A DNA stretch of 64,000 nucleotides from Achromobacter sp. AONIH1 (lineage in GTDB: Bacteria; Pseudomonadota; Gammaproteobacteria; Burkholderiales; Burkholderiaceae_B), in the NCBI RefSeq assembly GCF_002902905.1, contig NZ_CP026124.1, positions 1,054,001-1,118,000 on the forward strand. The letters are read 5' to 3'. Below are positions 38,016 to 46,120 of the stretch, one piece after another. Made by a program: the position numbers and the translations under genes. The notes below the pieces were generated by a model that worked only from the letters and a program-made list of their open reading frames with translations, had not been told where the DNA came from and did no database searches. The stretch's first letter is position 1. Each line of letters starts with the position of its first letter.

Positions 38016-39547
38016 ATCCGCTGCACACGCATTTCCCGCCCCGCCTGGATGGCGACGCCATCGATGTGGCGCCCCTGCTCGAACAAGGCCTGCGCCAGGC
38101 GCCCGGGCGCGTGGTCTTTGTGTTCGAAGGGCAGGCCGTCACCTGCGGCGAGCTGCGCGAGCACATCGACCGCCTGCGGGCGTGGCTGGCGAGCCGGGGC
38201 TTGCGCCAGGGCGACCGCGTCGCCGTCATGCTGCCGAACTCGTCGGGCCATATCGCCCTGATCTATGCCCTGATCCTGTCGGGTCTGGTCTGGGTGCCCG
38301 TCAACACGCGCTTGCGCGCCGCCGGCCTGCAATACTTGCTGCGGCACGCGGGTCCTCGCCTGCTGGTGGCCGAGGACGAATACGCCGAGGCGATTGAACA
38401 GGCGCGCCAGGACGGCGTGCCGCTGGCGTCGGGCACGGATATCGATGCCGTTGCCGCGCGCGCCGACGTCGCGCCGGCCGCCTTGCCGCCCGTGCGGATC
38501 CGCCACGCGGACACGCTGTGCATCATCTACACCTCGGGCACCACCGGCGCACCCAAGGGCGTGCTGTTCACGCATCGGATGATGCGCATCGCCAGCGAGG
38601 CGACGCTGCGCGTGGCCAACGCCAAGGCCGGCGACCGGCTGTTCGTCTGGGAGCCCTTGTGCCACATCGGCGGCGCGCAGATGCTGATGGTGCCGTTCCT
38701 GGAACCGGTGCAGCTGCACGTGGTCGAGCGCTTCTCGGCATCGCGCTTCTGGGCGCAATGGCGCGACGCCGGGGCGACGCATCTGCATTACCTGGGCGGC
38801 ATACTCGACATCCTGGCGCAGGCGCCGCAACCGCCACAAAGCTACATCAGGACCGCCTGGGGCGCGGGCGTGGCCGCCCGCTCCTGGGATGCAATCCGCC
38901 AGCGCCTGGGCTGCGAGATACGCGAGTGCTACGGCATGACGGAATGCGCCAGCTTCGCGACCTTGAACGCATCGGGCAAGCCCGGTTCCATCGGCCGTCC
39001 GCTGCCCTGGCTGCGCCTCGAGCTGCTGGGCCAGGATGGCCTGCCGGTGGCGCCCGGCGAGGCCGGTGAAATCGTGCTGTCCAGTGAGATCGAAGGCGCG
39101 TTCCTGCCCGGCTATCTGGACAATCCCGAGGCGAGCCGGCGCGCGCTGCGCGACGGCCGCCTGCATACCGGCGATTCGGCGCGGCAGGACGCCGATGGCG
39201 ATTACTTCTTCGTCGGCCGCGCCACCGACAGCATGCGCGTGCGCGGCGAGAACGTGTCCGCCTGGGAGGTCGAGCGCGTATTCATCGATCATCCGGCCAT
39301 ACAGGCCTGCGCGGCCGTGGGCGTGGCCGGCGATGTGGGCGAGCAGGAAATCCTGCTCTATGTGCAATTCGTCGACGGGCCGCCCGTCGGGTGGACCGAG
39401 CTGGTCGATTGGGCGCGCCCTCGCCTGGCGAGCTATCAGCTGCCTCGCTACTTCCGGCAGACGCCGGGCTTCGAACTGACCCCCAGCGAGCGCATACGCA
39501 AGCATCTGCTGGCGCGTGACGCGCAGGGGGCGTGGCGGCGCGCATAG
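38012..39547 (+). CDS. AMP-dependent acyl-CoA ligase (CaiC-like)
   Basis: 511 aa from ATG 38012, coupled to the permease by an ATGA overlap; a much longer frame upstream is in the phase of other genes and not real. ANL-family motifs: P-loop YTSGTTGAPKG (173-183), ECYGMTECASF, HTGDSARQDADGDYFFVGR and RVRGENVSAWEVE, close to crotonobetaine/carnitine-CoA ligase-type enzymes. The A10 motif, normally GK, reads TPSERIRKHLL, so the catalytic Lys seems replaced by Arg494. With the crotonase it would activate an imported carboxylate to a CoA thioester and process it. Confidence 0.88.
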   Translation: MNPLHTHFPPRLDGDAIDVAPLLEQGLRQAPGRVVFVFEGQAVTCGELREHIDRLRAWLASRGLRQGDRVAVMLPNSSGHIALIYALILSGLVWVPVNTRLRAAGLQYLLRHAGPRLLVAEDEYAEAIEQARQDGVPLASGTDIDAVAARADVAPAALPPVRIRHADTLCIIYTSGTTGAPKGVLFTHRMMRIASEATLRVANAKAGDRLFVWEPLCHIGGAQMLMVPFLEPVQLHVVERFSASRFWAQWRDAGATHLHYLGGILDILAQAPQPPQSYIRTAWGAGVAARSWDAIRQRLGCEIRECYGMTECASFATLNASGKPGSIGRPLPWLRLELLGQDGLPVAPGEAGEIVLSSEIEGAFLPGYLDNPEASRRALRDGRLHTGDSARQDADGDYFFVGRATDSMRVRGENVSAWEVERVFIDHPAIQACAAVGVAGDVGEQEILLYVQFVDGPPVGWTELVDWARPRLASYQLPRYFRQTPGFELTPSERIRKHLLARDAQGAWRRA

Positions 39548-39564
39548 CGCATGCCGATTGCACG

Positions 39565-39588
39565 GGCCGCGCGCTTCGCGGCCTGTTT
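39565..39588 (+). terminator. Probable terminator of the Pot-like/ligase operon
   Basis: A 7-bp GC stem with a 5-nt loop and a short T-rich tail, 18 bp after the ligase stop. Confidence 0.5.
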
Positions 39589-39763
39589 CGCGCATGGTGA
39601 TGTCCCAGGCATGCGCGGACGGGAATCGTCCACGGCCTGGCCGCGCCCGCTGGCGCGGCGTTTCGGATCAGACTGATACTTCCTCGCCGTTCGCGGGCCG
39701 TCGCGCCTTCCCGCTAGGGAAAACACTCATATCCCGCGATCCGCTTCCTGTCGCAGAATCGCT

Positions 39764-39783
39764 GAAAATTGTTCAACAATCCT
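39764..39783. promoter_or_regulatory. Probable GntR operator upstream of the importer-amidase-ectC operon
   Basis: Contains the perfect palindrome ATTGTT-C-AACAAT (39768-39780). Twenty bases including its flanks are identical, in reverse orientation, to 45878-45897 upstream of the DUF1989-gntR operon. FCD-type GntR regulators often bind TTGT-N-ACAA palindromes, so both sites are probably targets of the GntR protein at 44253. It lies 77-96 bp before the binding-protein start. Confidence 0.7.
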
Positions 39784-39859
39784 TGTCGGACCGGCACCCG
39801 GCGAAACCAATATGACCACGCTTTTGCAGGGGTCTAGAGACGTCCTCAAGGGGAAACGC

Positions 39860-40705
39860 ATGCCTGTTACCTTCCGTCCGTTCAAGCGCGCCGCGCGCTA
39901 TGTCACCGTCGCCGCGCTCTGCGCCGCATCCGCCTGGGCCCACGCCGCCGCCACCATCAAGGCCGACAGCCTGACCATCGGCTCCGACCTCACCTATCCG
40001 CCCTATGCCTACCTGGACGCGGGCAAGCCCGCCGGCTTCGACGCCGATTTCTCGCGTCTGCTGGCCGGCAAGCTGTCGTTGCAGCCCGTGTTCGTCGACA
40101 CGCGTTTTCCCGACCTGATCCTGGGCATGCGCGCGCGCCGCTTCGACACCGTGGCCTCGGCGCTGTACGTGACGCCGGAGCGCGCCAAGCTGATCGACTA
40201 CGTGCCTTACCTGAAGACCGGTTCCTCGCTGCTGGTGCTGGCCAACAGCGCCTACGCGCCCAAGGGGCCCGAGGCGCTGTGCGGCAAGCGCGTGGCCTCG
40301 ATCAAGGGCGCGTCCTGGACGCCCAAGCTGCAGAAGGTCTCGCGCGAGACCTGCCAGACCAAGGGCCAGGGCGAGATCAAGGTGCTGGAATTCCCGACGG
40401 CGCCGGAGGCGCTGATGGCGCTGCGCTCGCAGGCGGCCGACGTGATGATGGAAGACGCCGCCGTGGCGCACAGCATGCTGTCGCAGACGCAGAACGCGGT
40501 GAAGGTCAGCTCGACCGCGCTGCTGTATCCGGTGGTGATCGGTCTGGGCATCAACAAGGACGCGCAGGAATTGCAGGCGCAACTCAAGAAGGCGCTGGGC
40601 GAGGCGCGCGCCAGCGGTGAATACGCCGCCCTGCTGTCGCGCTATGGACTGGAAGCGCCGACTGACGCCGACGTGCAGGCCGCGCTGGCCGGCCCGCGGC
40701 AGTAA
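39860..40705 (+). CDS. Amino-acid-type ABC transporter substrate-binding protein
   Basis: 281 aa from ATG 39860; the earlier in-frame ATG at 39812 would hide the signal peptide. The signal peptide (RYVTVAALCAASAWAHAAA) is clear. The SBP_bac_3 fold shows LTIGSDLTYPPYAYLDAGKPAGFDADFSRLLA and VDTRFPDLILGMRARRFDTVASALYVTPERA, where the Arg of YVTPERA and the Asp pattern bind alpha-amino acid-like ligands. It feeds the fused permease-ATPase 27 bp downstream. An ectoine- or amino-acid-like ligand is likely from context. Confidence 0.88.
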   Translation: MPVTFRPFKRAARYVTVAALCAASAWAHAAATIKADSLTIGSDLTYPPYAYLDAGKPAGFDADFSRLLAGKLSLQPVFVDTRFPDLILGMRARRFDTVASALYVTPERAKLIDYVPYLKTGSSLLVLANSAYAPKGPEALCGKRVASIKGASWTPKLQKVSRETCQTKGQGEIKVLEFPTAPEALMALRSQAADVMMEDAAVAHSMLSQTQNAVKVSSTALLYPVVIGLGINKDAQELQAQLKKALGEARASGEYAALLSRYGLEAPTDADVQAALAGPRQ

Positions 40706-40732
40706 GCGCGCAGCGCCAGGGAAGCCGCCGAC

Positions 40733-42232
40733 ATGCATTTCGATTGGGATTACACGCTGGGCCTGTTGTGGGACCGGGATTTCTGGAGCGCCTGCTGGGT
40801 GGTGGTGAAACTCAGCATCGCCACCTGGTGCGTGGGCGTGGCCGCGGGCTTCGTGCTGGCGCTGGGCAAGCAGTCGCGCAATCCGCTGCTGAACAAGGCG
40901 GCGGGACTGTACATCTGGTTCTTCCGCAGCCTGCCGCTGCTGGTGCTGCTGGTGTTCATCTACAACCTGCCGCAGGTATTCCCCGCGGCGGGCGCGGTGC
41001 TGTCCGATCCTTTCTACGCCGGGCTCACGGCGCTGGTGCTGAGCGAGACCGCCTTCATCGCCGAGATTCATCGTGGCGGCATCCTGGGCGTGCCGCGCGG
41101 CCAGATCGAGGCCGGCCGCGCGCTGGGCATCCGCTATGCGGGCATCCAGCGCATGATCGTGATCCCGCAGGCGCTGCGCATCGCGCTGCCGGCGCTGAGC
41201 AACGAGTTCATCACCATCGCCAAGCTGACCTCGCTGGTGTCGGTGATCTCGCTGGCCGAGATCCTGCTGGTGGGCCAGCGGCTGTACACGCAGAACTTCC
41301 TGGTGTTCGAGACCATGCTGGCGGTGGCGTTCTATTACGTGCTGATCGTCACCATCTTCGACAAGCTGCTGGCCTGGCTCGAATCGCACCTGAACATCCT
41401 GCGCCGCACGCCCCGGCCGCTGACGCTGGATCAGCGCACGCGCGACGCGCTGCGCGCCAACTTCGCCCAGCCGCCGGCGGCGCAAGGCGCGGAACAGGCC
41501 CTGCAGGTCCAGGGCGCGCGCAAGCGTTTCGGCGACCACGAGGTGCTCAAGGGCATCGACCTGGTGGTCAAGCCGGGCGAGGTCATCAGCATCATTGGTC
41601 CGTCGGGCTCGGGCAAGACGTCCTTGATCCGCACCCTGAACGGCCTGGAGTCGCTGGACGGCGGGCGCGTGCTGCTGCATGGCCAGCCCTTCCTGGATTC
41701 GGCGCGCGGCTCGACGCCGGGCGCGCGCATCCTGGATATCGGCATGGTGTTCCAGAGCTTCAACCTGTTCCCGCACAAGACCGTGCTGCAGAACGTGATG
41801 CTGGCGCCGCAGTACCACCGGCGCGGGGCGTTCGTGGACCTGCGCTGCGAGGCGCTGGCGCTGCTGGACAAGGTCGGCATGCTGGAGCACGCGCACAAGT
41901 ATCCGCATCAGCTCTCGGGCGGACAGCAGCAGCGCGTGGCCATCGCCCGCGCGCTGGCGATGCGCCCATCGATCATGCTGTTCGACGAGCCCACGTCGGC
42001 GCTCGATCCCGAGCTGGTGGCCGAAGTGCTGAAGGTGGTCGAGACGCTGGCGCGCGAGGGCATGACCATGCTCATCGTCACGCACGAAATGAGTTTTGCC
42101 TTCAAGGTCTCGGACCGCGTGTTGTTCATGGAAAGCGGCCGGGTGCTGCTGGACGCGCCGCCCGCCGAAGTGCTGGCCAGCGACGACGCCCGCGTCAAGG
42201 ATTTCCTGAGCCATGTCCATGTCGCAGGCTGA
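40733..42232 (+). CDS. Fused amino-acid ABC permease-ATPase
   Basis: 499 aa in one frame: residues 1-225 are a HisM/GlnP-type permease (EAA loop EAGRALGIRYAGIQRMIVIPQALR at about 127-150), and 255-499 a full ATPase (Walker A GPSGSGKTS 289-297, Q-loop MVFQSFNLFPHKTV, signature [15 protein letters not shown], Walker [14 protein letters not shown]-loop VTHEMSF). Such fusions need only a binding protein to work and act as homodimers. The end overlaps the amidase start by 20 bp. Confidence 0.92.
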   Translation: MHFDWDYTLGLLWDRDFWSACWVVVKLSIATWCVGVAAGFVLALGKQSRNPLLNKAAGLYIWFFRSLPLLVLLVFIYNLPQVFPAAGAVLSDPFYAGLTALVLSETAFIAEIHRGGILGVPRGQIEAGRALGIRYAGIQRMIVIPQALRIALPALSNEFITIAKLTSLVSVISLAEILLVGQRLYTQNFLVFETMLAVAFYYVLIVTIFDKLLAWLESHLNILRRTPRPLTLDQRTRDALRANFAQPPAAQGAEQALQVQGARKRFGDHEVLKGIDLVVKPGEVISIIGPSGSGKTSLIRTLNGLESLDGGRVLLHGQPFLDSARGSTPGARILDIGMVFQSFNLFPHKTVLQNVMLAPQYHRRGAFVDLRCEALALLDKVGMLEHAHKYPHQLSGGQQQRVAIARALAMRPSIMLFDEPTSALDPELVAEVLKVVETLAREGMTMLIVTHEMSFAFKVSDRVLFMESGRVLLDAPPAEVLASDDARVKDFLSHVHVAG

Positions 42233-43646
42233 CGCGTCCTGTGCAGGCACGCGGGCCGTGCCGAGCGATCTGCACGCCGCCTCGGTCGCGCGCGCCCTGT
42301 CGAACGCGGCCGCGCATCCCGAAGCGGCGCGGCTGGCGCTGCTGGCGCGCCGCGATCATGCGGCGTTGGCCGAGGCCCGGGCGCGCGATGCCTTGCTGTG
42401 CGCGGGCGTCGCGCCGCCGCCCCTGGCAGGCGCGACGCTGGGCGTGAAAGCCTGCTTCGACGTGGCGGGCTGGGTCACGCATGCCGGTTCGCGCGTGCTG
42501 GCCGGCGCGCCGCCGGCCCCGCGCGACGCGGCCATCGTGCAGGCGCTGCGCCATGCCGGCGCGACCCTGCTGGCGCAAAACAACATGACGGAATTCGCCT
42601 ACGGCGCGCTGGGCCTGAATCGCTGGCATGGCACGCCGCTCACGCCGCTGATGGCCGACGCGCCGCGCGTGGCGGGCGGCTCCAGCAGCGGCGGCGCGGT
42701 GGCCGTGGCGCTGGGCATGGCGACGCTGGCGCTGGGGTCGGACACCAGCGGCTCGGCCCGCATCCCGGCGGCCTTCTGCGGCGTGGCGGGCTTCAAGCCC
42801 AGCCGTGGACGCTATCCCGATGCCGGCATGGCCTATCTGTCGCCCAGCTTCGACGTGCCGGGCATCCTGGCGCCGGATGCCGCCGCCTGCCTGCGCGTGG
42901 ATCGTGCCTTGGTGGATGAACCTGAACACGATGGCATGGCGCGCCCGACATCGCACCGGCACGCGTCGGGCGTGACGGACGTGGCGGAGGCCGCAGGCGC
43001 CGGTGCAGACGACGACGCGTGGCGCGCAGGCGCTGGCTATCCGGTGCTGGTGCTACCCGAAGACCTGCTGGACGCCTTGGACGCGCCCGTGCGGCAGGCC
43101 TTCGAGGCTTGGATGGAACGCATGCGCGCCGCAGGTTTCACGCTGCGGCGCCAGGTCCTGCCCTGCCTTGCGCAAGCCGCCCAGGCCGCGCGCGAAGGCG
43201 GCATCATCGCCGCCGAGGCTTACATGCTGCACCGGGAAAGGCTGGCCCGCGGCGGCGAGGACTACGATCCGCGCGTCGGGCCGCGCATGTTGCTGGGCGC
43301 GCAGGTGCCGGCGCACGCCTATGCCAGCGCGCTGGCGCGGCTGCGCGAATTGCGCTGGGGCTACCAGCAGGGGCTGGGCGAGGCGGCGGGCGTGCTGACG
43401 CCCACCGTGCCCATGCTGCCGCCGGCCATCGCCGGCCTGGAAGCGGACGACGCCTATCTGCAGGCCAATGCGCGCGCCTTCAGCCTGACCGAATTCGCCA
43501 ATCGTCTCGACCTGCCCAGCGTGTCGCTGCCCGGCGACCTGCGCGCGCGTCGGCCCATCGGCCTGATGCTGACGGGGCGCGGCGGCGATGACCGCCGCGT
43601 GCTCAAGCTGGCCGTGGCGATGGAGCGCGTTTTGAACAGACCTTGA
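42213..43646 (+). CDS. Amidase signature-family hydrolase
   Basis: 477 aa, overlapping the transporter gene by 20 bp, so coupled. The catalytic triad fits Lys79 (LGVKACFDVAGWVTH), Ser157/158 (AGGSSSGGAVAVA) and Ser181 (GSDTSGSARIPAAFCG). The opening and C-terminus (TEFANRLDLPSVSLP) are typical. It has an Asp/Ala-rich, poorly conserved stretch at about 235-275. It is probably a cytoplasmic amide hydrolase acting on the imported compound or on a product of the EctC-like enzyme next door. Substrate unknown. Confidence 0.88.
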   Translation: MSMSQADASCAGTRAVPSDLHAASVARALSNAAAHPEAARLALLARRDHAALAEARARDALLCAGVAPPPLAGATLGVKACFDVAGWVTHAGSRVLAGAPPAPRDAAIVQALRHAGATLLAQNNMTEFAYGALGLNRWHGTPLTPLMADAPRVAGGSSSGGAVAVALGMATLALGSDTSGSARIPAAFCGVAGFKPSRGRYPDAGMAYLSPSFDVPGILAPDAAACLRVDRALVDEPEHDGMARPTSHRHASGVTDVAEAAGAGADDDAWRAGAGYPVLVLPEDLLDALDAPVRQAFEAWMERMRAAGFTLRRQVLPCLAQAAQAAREGGIIAAEAYMLHRERLARGGEDYDPRVGPRMLLGAQVPAHAYASALARLRELRWGYQQGLGEAAGVLTPTVPMLPPAIAGLEADDAYLQANARAFSLTEFANRLDLPSVSLPGDLRARRPIGLMLTGRGGDDRRVLKLAVAMERVLNRP

Positions 43647-43760
43647 TTCCGCCCGACGCGAGCGCCCGGCGGCCCGGCACCGGTCCGGCATGCAAGCCCC
43701 GCGCCGTGCGTCCATGTCCGACCAGAACATTTCCCTGCCATCCCTTACCCGGAACCCGCC

Positions 43761-44144
43761 ATGATCGTCATACACAGCCAGGACCTCACCGACACCGAAC
43801 GCCACGCCCGAGGCCCCGGCTGGGAAAGCCGGCGCATGATCGTCAAGCGCGACGGCATCGGCTACTCGGTGCATGAAACCCGCGTCTTCGAGGGCGCCGA
43901 GCTGCATCTGCACTACAAGCACCACTACGAGGCCAACTACTGCATGGAAGGCGAAGGCGAGGTGCTGGACGTGGCCACCGGCGAGCGCCACGCGATCCGG
44001 CCCGGCACGCTGTACGCGTTGAATCTCAACGATCAGCACGTGCTGCGCGCCACCAAGGGCGACCTGCGGCTGGTGTGCGTGTTCAATCCGCCGCTGAGCG
44101 GCACCGAGACGCATCGCGCCGACGGCAGCTACGCCGAAGCCTGA
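43761..44144 (+). CDS. ectC: Solitary ectoine synthase EctC
   Basis: 127 aa cupin matching EctC end to end: MIVIHSQDLTDTERHARGPGWES, RVFEGAELHLHYKHHYEANYCMEGEGEV, RPGTLYALNLNDQHVLRA and the closing VCVFNPPLSGTETHRADGSYAEA. The three iron ligands described for EctC are present: Glu57, Tyr85 and His93. EctC normally closes N-gamma-acetyl-diaminobutyrate to ectoine. No ectA, ectB or ectD is nearby, so it is a solitary EctC; it may act on an imported precursor, run in reverse on ectoine, or have a different cyclic-amidine substrate. It ends the operon (114 bp after the amidase). Confidence 0.92.
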   Translation: MIVIHSQDLTDTERHARGPGWESRRMIVKRDGIGYSVHETRVFEGAELHLHYKHHYEANYCMEGEGEVLDVATGERHAIRPGTLYALNLNDQHVLRATKGDLRLVCVFNPPLSGTETHRADGSYAEA

Positions 44145-44151
44145 GCAGGAT

Positions 44152-44185
44152 GGACAACGGCGCCCCTCGGGGCGCCGCCATGTCC
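44152..44185. terminator. Hairpin between convergent ectC and gntR genes
   Basis: GGCGCCCC-TC-GGGGCGCC (44159-44176) with an outer GGACA/TGTCC pairing. No T-run, but it lies between two converging genes and is a probable transcription stop. Confidence 0.5.
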
Positions 44186-44252
44186 TTGGACCACTGAGTT
44201 CAATCGTTGGGCAGCTTCGGCGCGACCGTCATGCGGTCAAGGCCGTCCCGCC

Positions 44253-44948
44253 CTACTTCGCCTGCTGGTTCTTCAACCGCGTCAGCACCCCGGTCAGGGT
44301 GCGTTCGGAATCGTCCAGATAGGCGGCCATGGCCTCGGCGGCCTCGGCGCGGCGGTTCTTCACCAGCAGGCCGTGGATCAGGCGCTCGCGCTCGATCCAG
44401 TCGGCGGTCTGGATCAGGCTTTCATCGATCTCGGACGCGAACACCAGGCGCAGCTGCGCACAGAGCGTCAGGAAGTACTCGTTCAGCAGCCGGCTGCCCA
44501 GCTGCGCCACGATGTGCTGGTGCACCTGCAGGCTCAGGGTGCCGACGTTGCGCCAGTTGCGCTTGGCCAGCGCGCGGTCGGCGGCGTCGATGGTGGTCAG
44601 CATCTTGTCCAGCAGCGCGGGCTGCAGCGGCAGGTCGCCGCTGATGGCCTGCATTTCCAGCGCGCGGCGCGCGGCGTAGATCTCGCGCAGGTCCTTGCGC
44701 TCCATGCGGCGCACGATCACGCCCTTGTGGCGCACGAAGGTGGCCAGGCCTTCGCGGCCCAGCTGGTGCAGCACTTCGCGGATGGTGTTGCGTGACGCGC
44801 CATAGGCGGCGGCCAGGTCGACTTCGACCAGCTGCGTGCCCGGCGGCAGCTTGCCGCCCATGATGTCGTCGCGCAGCTGGTGGCTGATGCGTTCCGCGAT
44901 CGAGATCCCGCTGTCGCCGCTGGGGCGCTGGCCGCGTTCGGCAGGCAT
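44253..44948 (-). CDS. GntR-family regulator, FCD subfamily
   Basis: 231 aa from the ATG at 44948 (AGAGGAGCC upstream). Winged HTH: ISHQLRDDIMGGKLPPGTQLVEVDLAAAYGASRNTIREVLHQLGREGL; all-helical FCD ligand domain with the metal-binding pattern around ALEMQAISGD, LSLQVHQHIVAQLGSRLLNEYF and ERLIHGLLVKNRRAEAAEAM. It lies 50 bp downstream of the DUF1989 gene on the same strand, so one operon; the operator at 45878 would make it autoregulated, and the twin site at 39764 links it to the ectC operon. Confidence 0.92.
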   Translation of the reverse strand: MPAERGQRPSGDSGISIAERISHQLRDDIMGGKLPPGTQLVEVDLAAAYGASRNTIREVLHQLGREGLATFVRHKGVIVRRMERKDLREIYAARRALEMQAISGDLPLQPALLDKMLTTIDAADRALAKRNWRNVGTLSLQVHQHIVAQLGSRLLNEYFLTLCAQLRLVFASEIDESLIQTADWIERERLIHGLLVKNRRAEAAEAMAAYLDDSERTLTGVLTRLKNQQAK

Positions 44949-44998
44949 GTTGCTTGGCTCCTCTGGCCGGGCGCCGCTGTGCGCGGCGCCCGCTGTCG

Positions 44999-45844
44999 TT
45001 ATTTCCACTCGACCTTTTCGGGATGCAGGCCGTGGACGCCCTTATACGGTGAAACTCCGGGCGATGTCCAGCCTTGCAGCAGCGCCGGATCCAGCGCGTA
45101 GACCTCGACGCCCAGCGGCCGGCACACGTCGATGGGATCGCGCGCCTCGGGGCCCCACATCGGCACCGACAGGTCGCCGCCGGGGCAGGTGGACAGCGCG
45201 CACAGCAGGTCGATCTCGGCGAACATCTCCAGGTAGTCGCCGGGCTGGGCCGGGCAGGCCTTCATGAAGTACTTGTCGTCGTCGTTCAGGCCGGTGACCT
45301 GGAACACGTTGAGCACGTCGTGCACGTCCAGCTCGGTCAGGCCGTGCGGCGCCACCGCGCGCGTCAGGTTCGAGTGGCAGTGGAAGTGGAAGTCCTCGCC
45401 GGTCAGCAGCTTGTTCACGTAGGGGTCGCAGCGCGTGCCCAGCAGGTCGTGCACGCGGCCGCCGTCACTGTCGACGCCGTAGCTGGCCAGCGTGTCCTCG
45501 GTGATGGTGGCCATGGGGCGCAGGTAGGGCAGCGTGGACCAGAGCCGGTCGTGGGTGCTGACGTGGGCCTGCTGCAACTGGCGCGTGCGCGAGGCCCACA
45601 TGCGTTCGCGCGGGTTGTGCAGGTTCCACATGTTGAAGTCCGCCACCTGCGGGCCTTCCAGCGTGACGATGCGGAACACGTGGCCGGCCGGCACCTTCCA
45701 GGCGAAGCCGCTGCGGATCGGCACCACGTGCGATTCGACCAGCTGGCGCTGCGCCGGATCGGCGATCAGGGAACGGTAGAACGCCTTGTCCACGTTCAGG
45801 ATGGAGCCTTTGCTCACCTGATATGCGGCGGGGTAATTCGACAT
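44999..45844 (-). CDS. DUF1989 (urea carboxylase-associated) family protein
   Basis: 281 aa from the ATG at 45844 (MSNYPAAYQVSKGSILNVDKAFY). Typical DUF1989: VPAGHVFRIVTLEGPQVADFNMWN, LGTRCDPYVNKLLTGEDFHFHCHSNL, DVLNVFQVTGLNDDDKYFMKACPAQPGDYLEMFAEIDLLCALSTCPGGD. A Cys/His-rich centre (CDPY, HFHCHSN, STCPGGD) suggests metal binding. Relatives are found near urea carboxylase and transporters for nitrogen compounds, but the activity is unknown. Co-operonic with the GntR gene and preceded by the shared operator. Confidence 0.85.
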   Translation of the reverse strand: MSNYPAAYQVSKGSILNVDKAFYRSLIADPAQRQLVESHVVPIRSGFAWKVPAGHVFRIVTLEGPQVADFNMWNLHNPRERMWASRTRQLQQAHVSTHDRLWSTLPYLRPMATITEDTLASYGVDSDGGRVHDLLGTRCDPYVNKLLTGEDFHFHCHSNLTRAVAPHGLTELDVHDVLNVFQVTGLNDDDKYFMKACPAQPGDYLEMFAEIDLLCALSTCPGGDLSVPMWGPEARDPIDVCRPLGVEVYALDPALLQGWTSPGVSPYKGVHGLHPEKVEWK

Positions 45845-45877
45845 GGCCTGCCTCCTGTGTACCCGGCCGGGCCGGCC

Positions 45878-45897
45878 AGGATTGTTGAACAATTTTC
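45878..45897. promoter_or_regulatory. Probable GntR operator upstream of the DUF1989-gntR operon
   Basis: ATTGTTGAACAAT (45881-45893) is the exact reverse complement of 39768-39780, and seven flanking bases also match (20 of 20). It lies 34-53 bp upstream of the DUF1989 start, next to a GTATAC sequence that may belong to the promoter. Confidence 0.7.
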
Positions 45898-46120
45898 GAG
45901 GCAGTATACAGGAGCGGCGCGAAGTTGGAAGAGGGATTTGTGCGCGGCGGAAGGGCGTTTTCGAGCCGTGCGCGTGGCGGCGGGCGGCGTTCGCGGGCGC
46001 GATTTGAATGGGGAAGGTGATGGCCGCGCGCCGTGGCCGGTCGTCGCGGCGGACGGGGCGGGCGCCAGCGCGCCTGGCAGGCGGCCGAGGCTGAGGGGCG
46101 TCAGCCTCGCGGACGCGTCT

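Larger units (their letters stand above)
39548..39859. other. Spacer between the ligase operon and the next importer, with terminator and operator
   Basis: No gene in these 312 bp. GGCCGCG-CGCTT-CGCGGCC (39565-39583) followed by TGTTT probably ends the ligase operon. The palindromic operator at 39764-39783 belongs to the next operon. The ribosome site AAGGGGAAACGC precedes ATG 39860. Confidence 0.55.

Noticed and set aside
35831..39547. 1238-residue frame covering the ATPase, permease and ligase genes
   Set aside because: It crosses real genes in other phases. Only the part from 38012 is the ligase; the upstream part has no family character.
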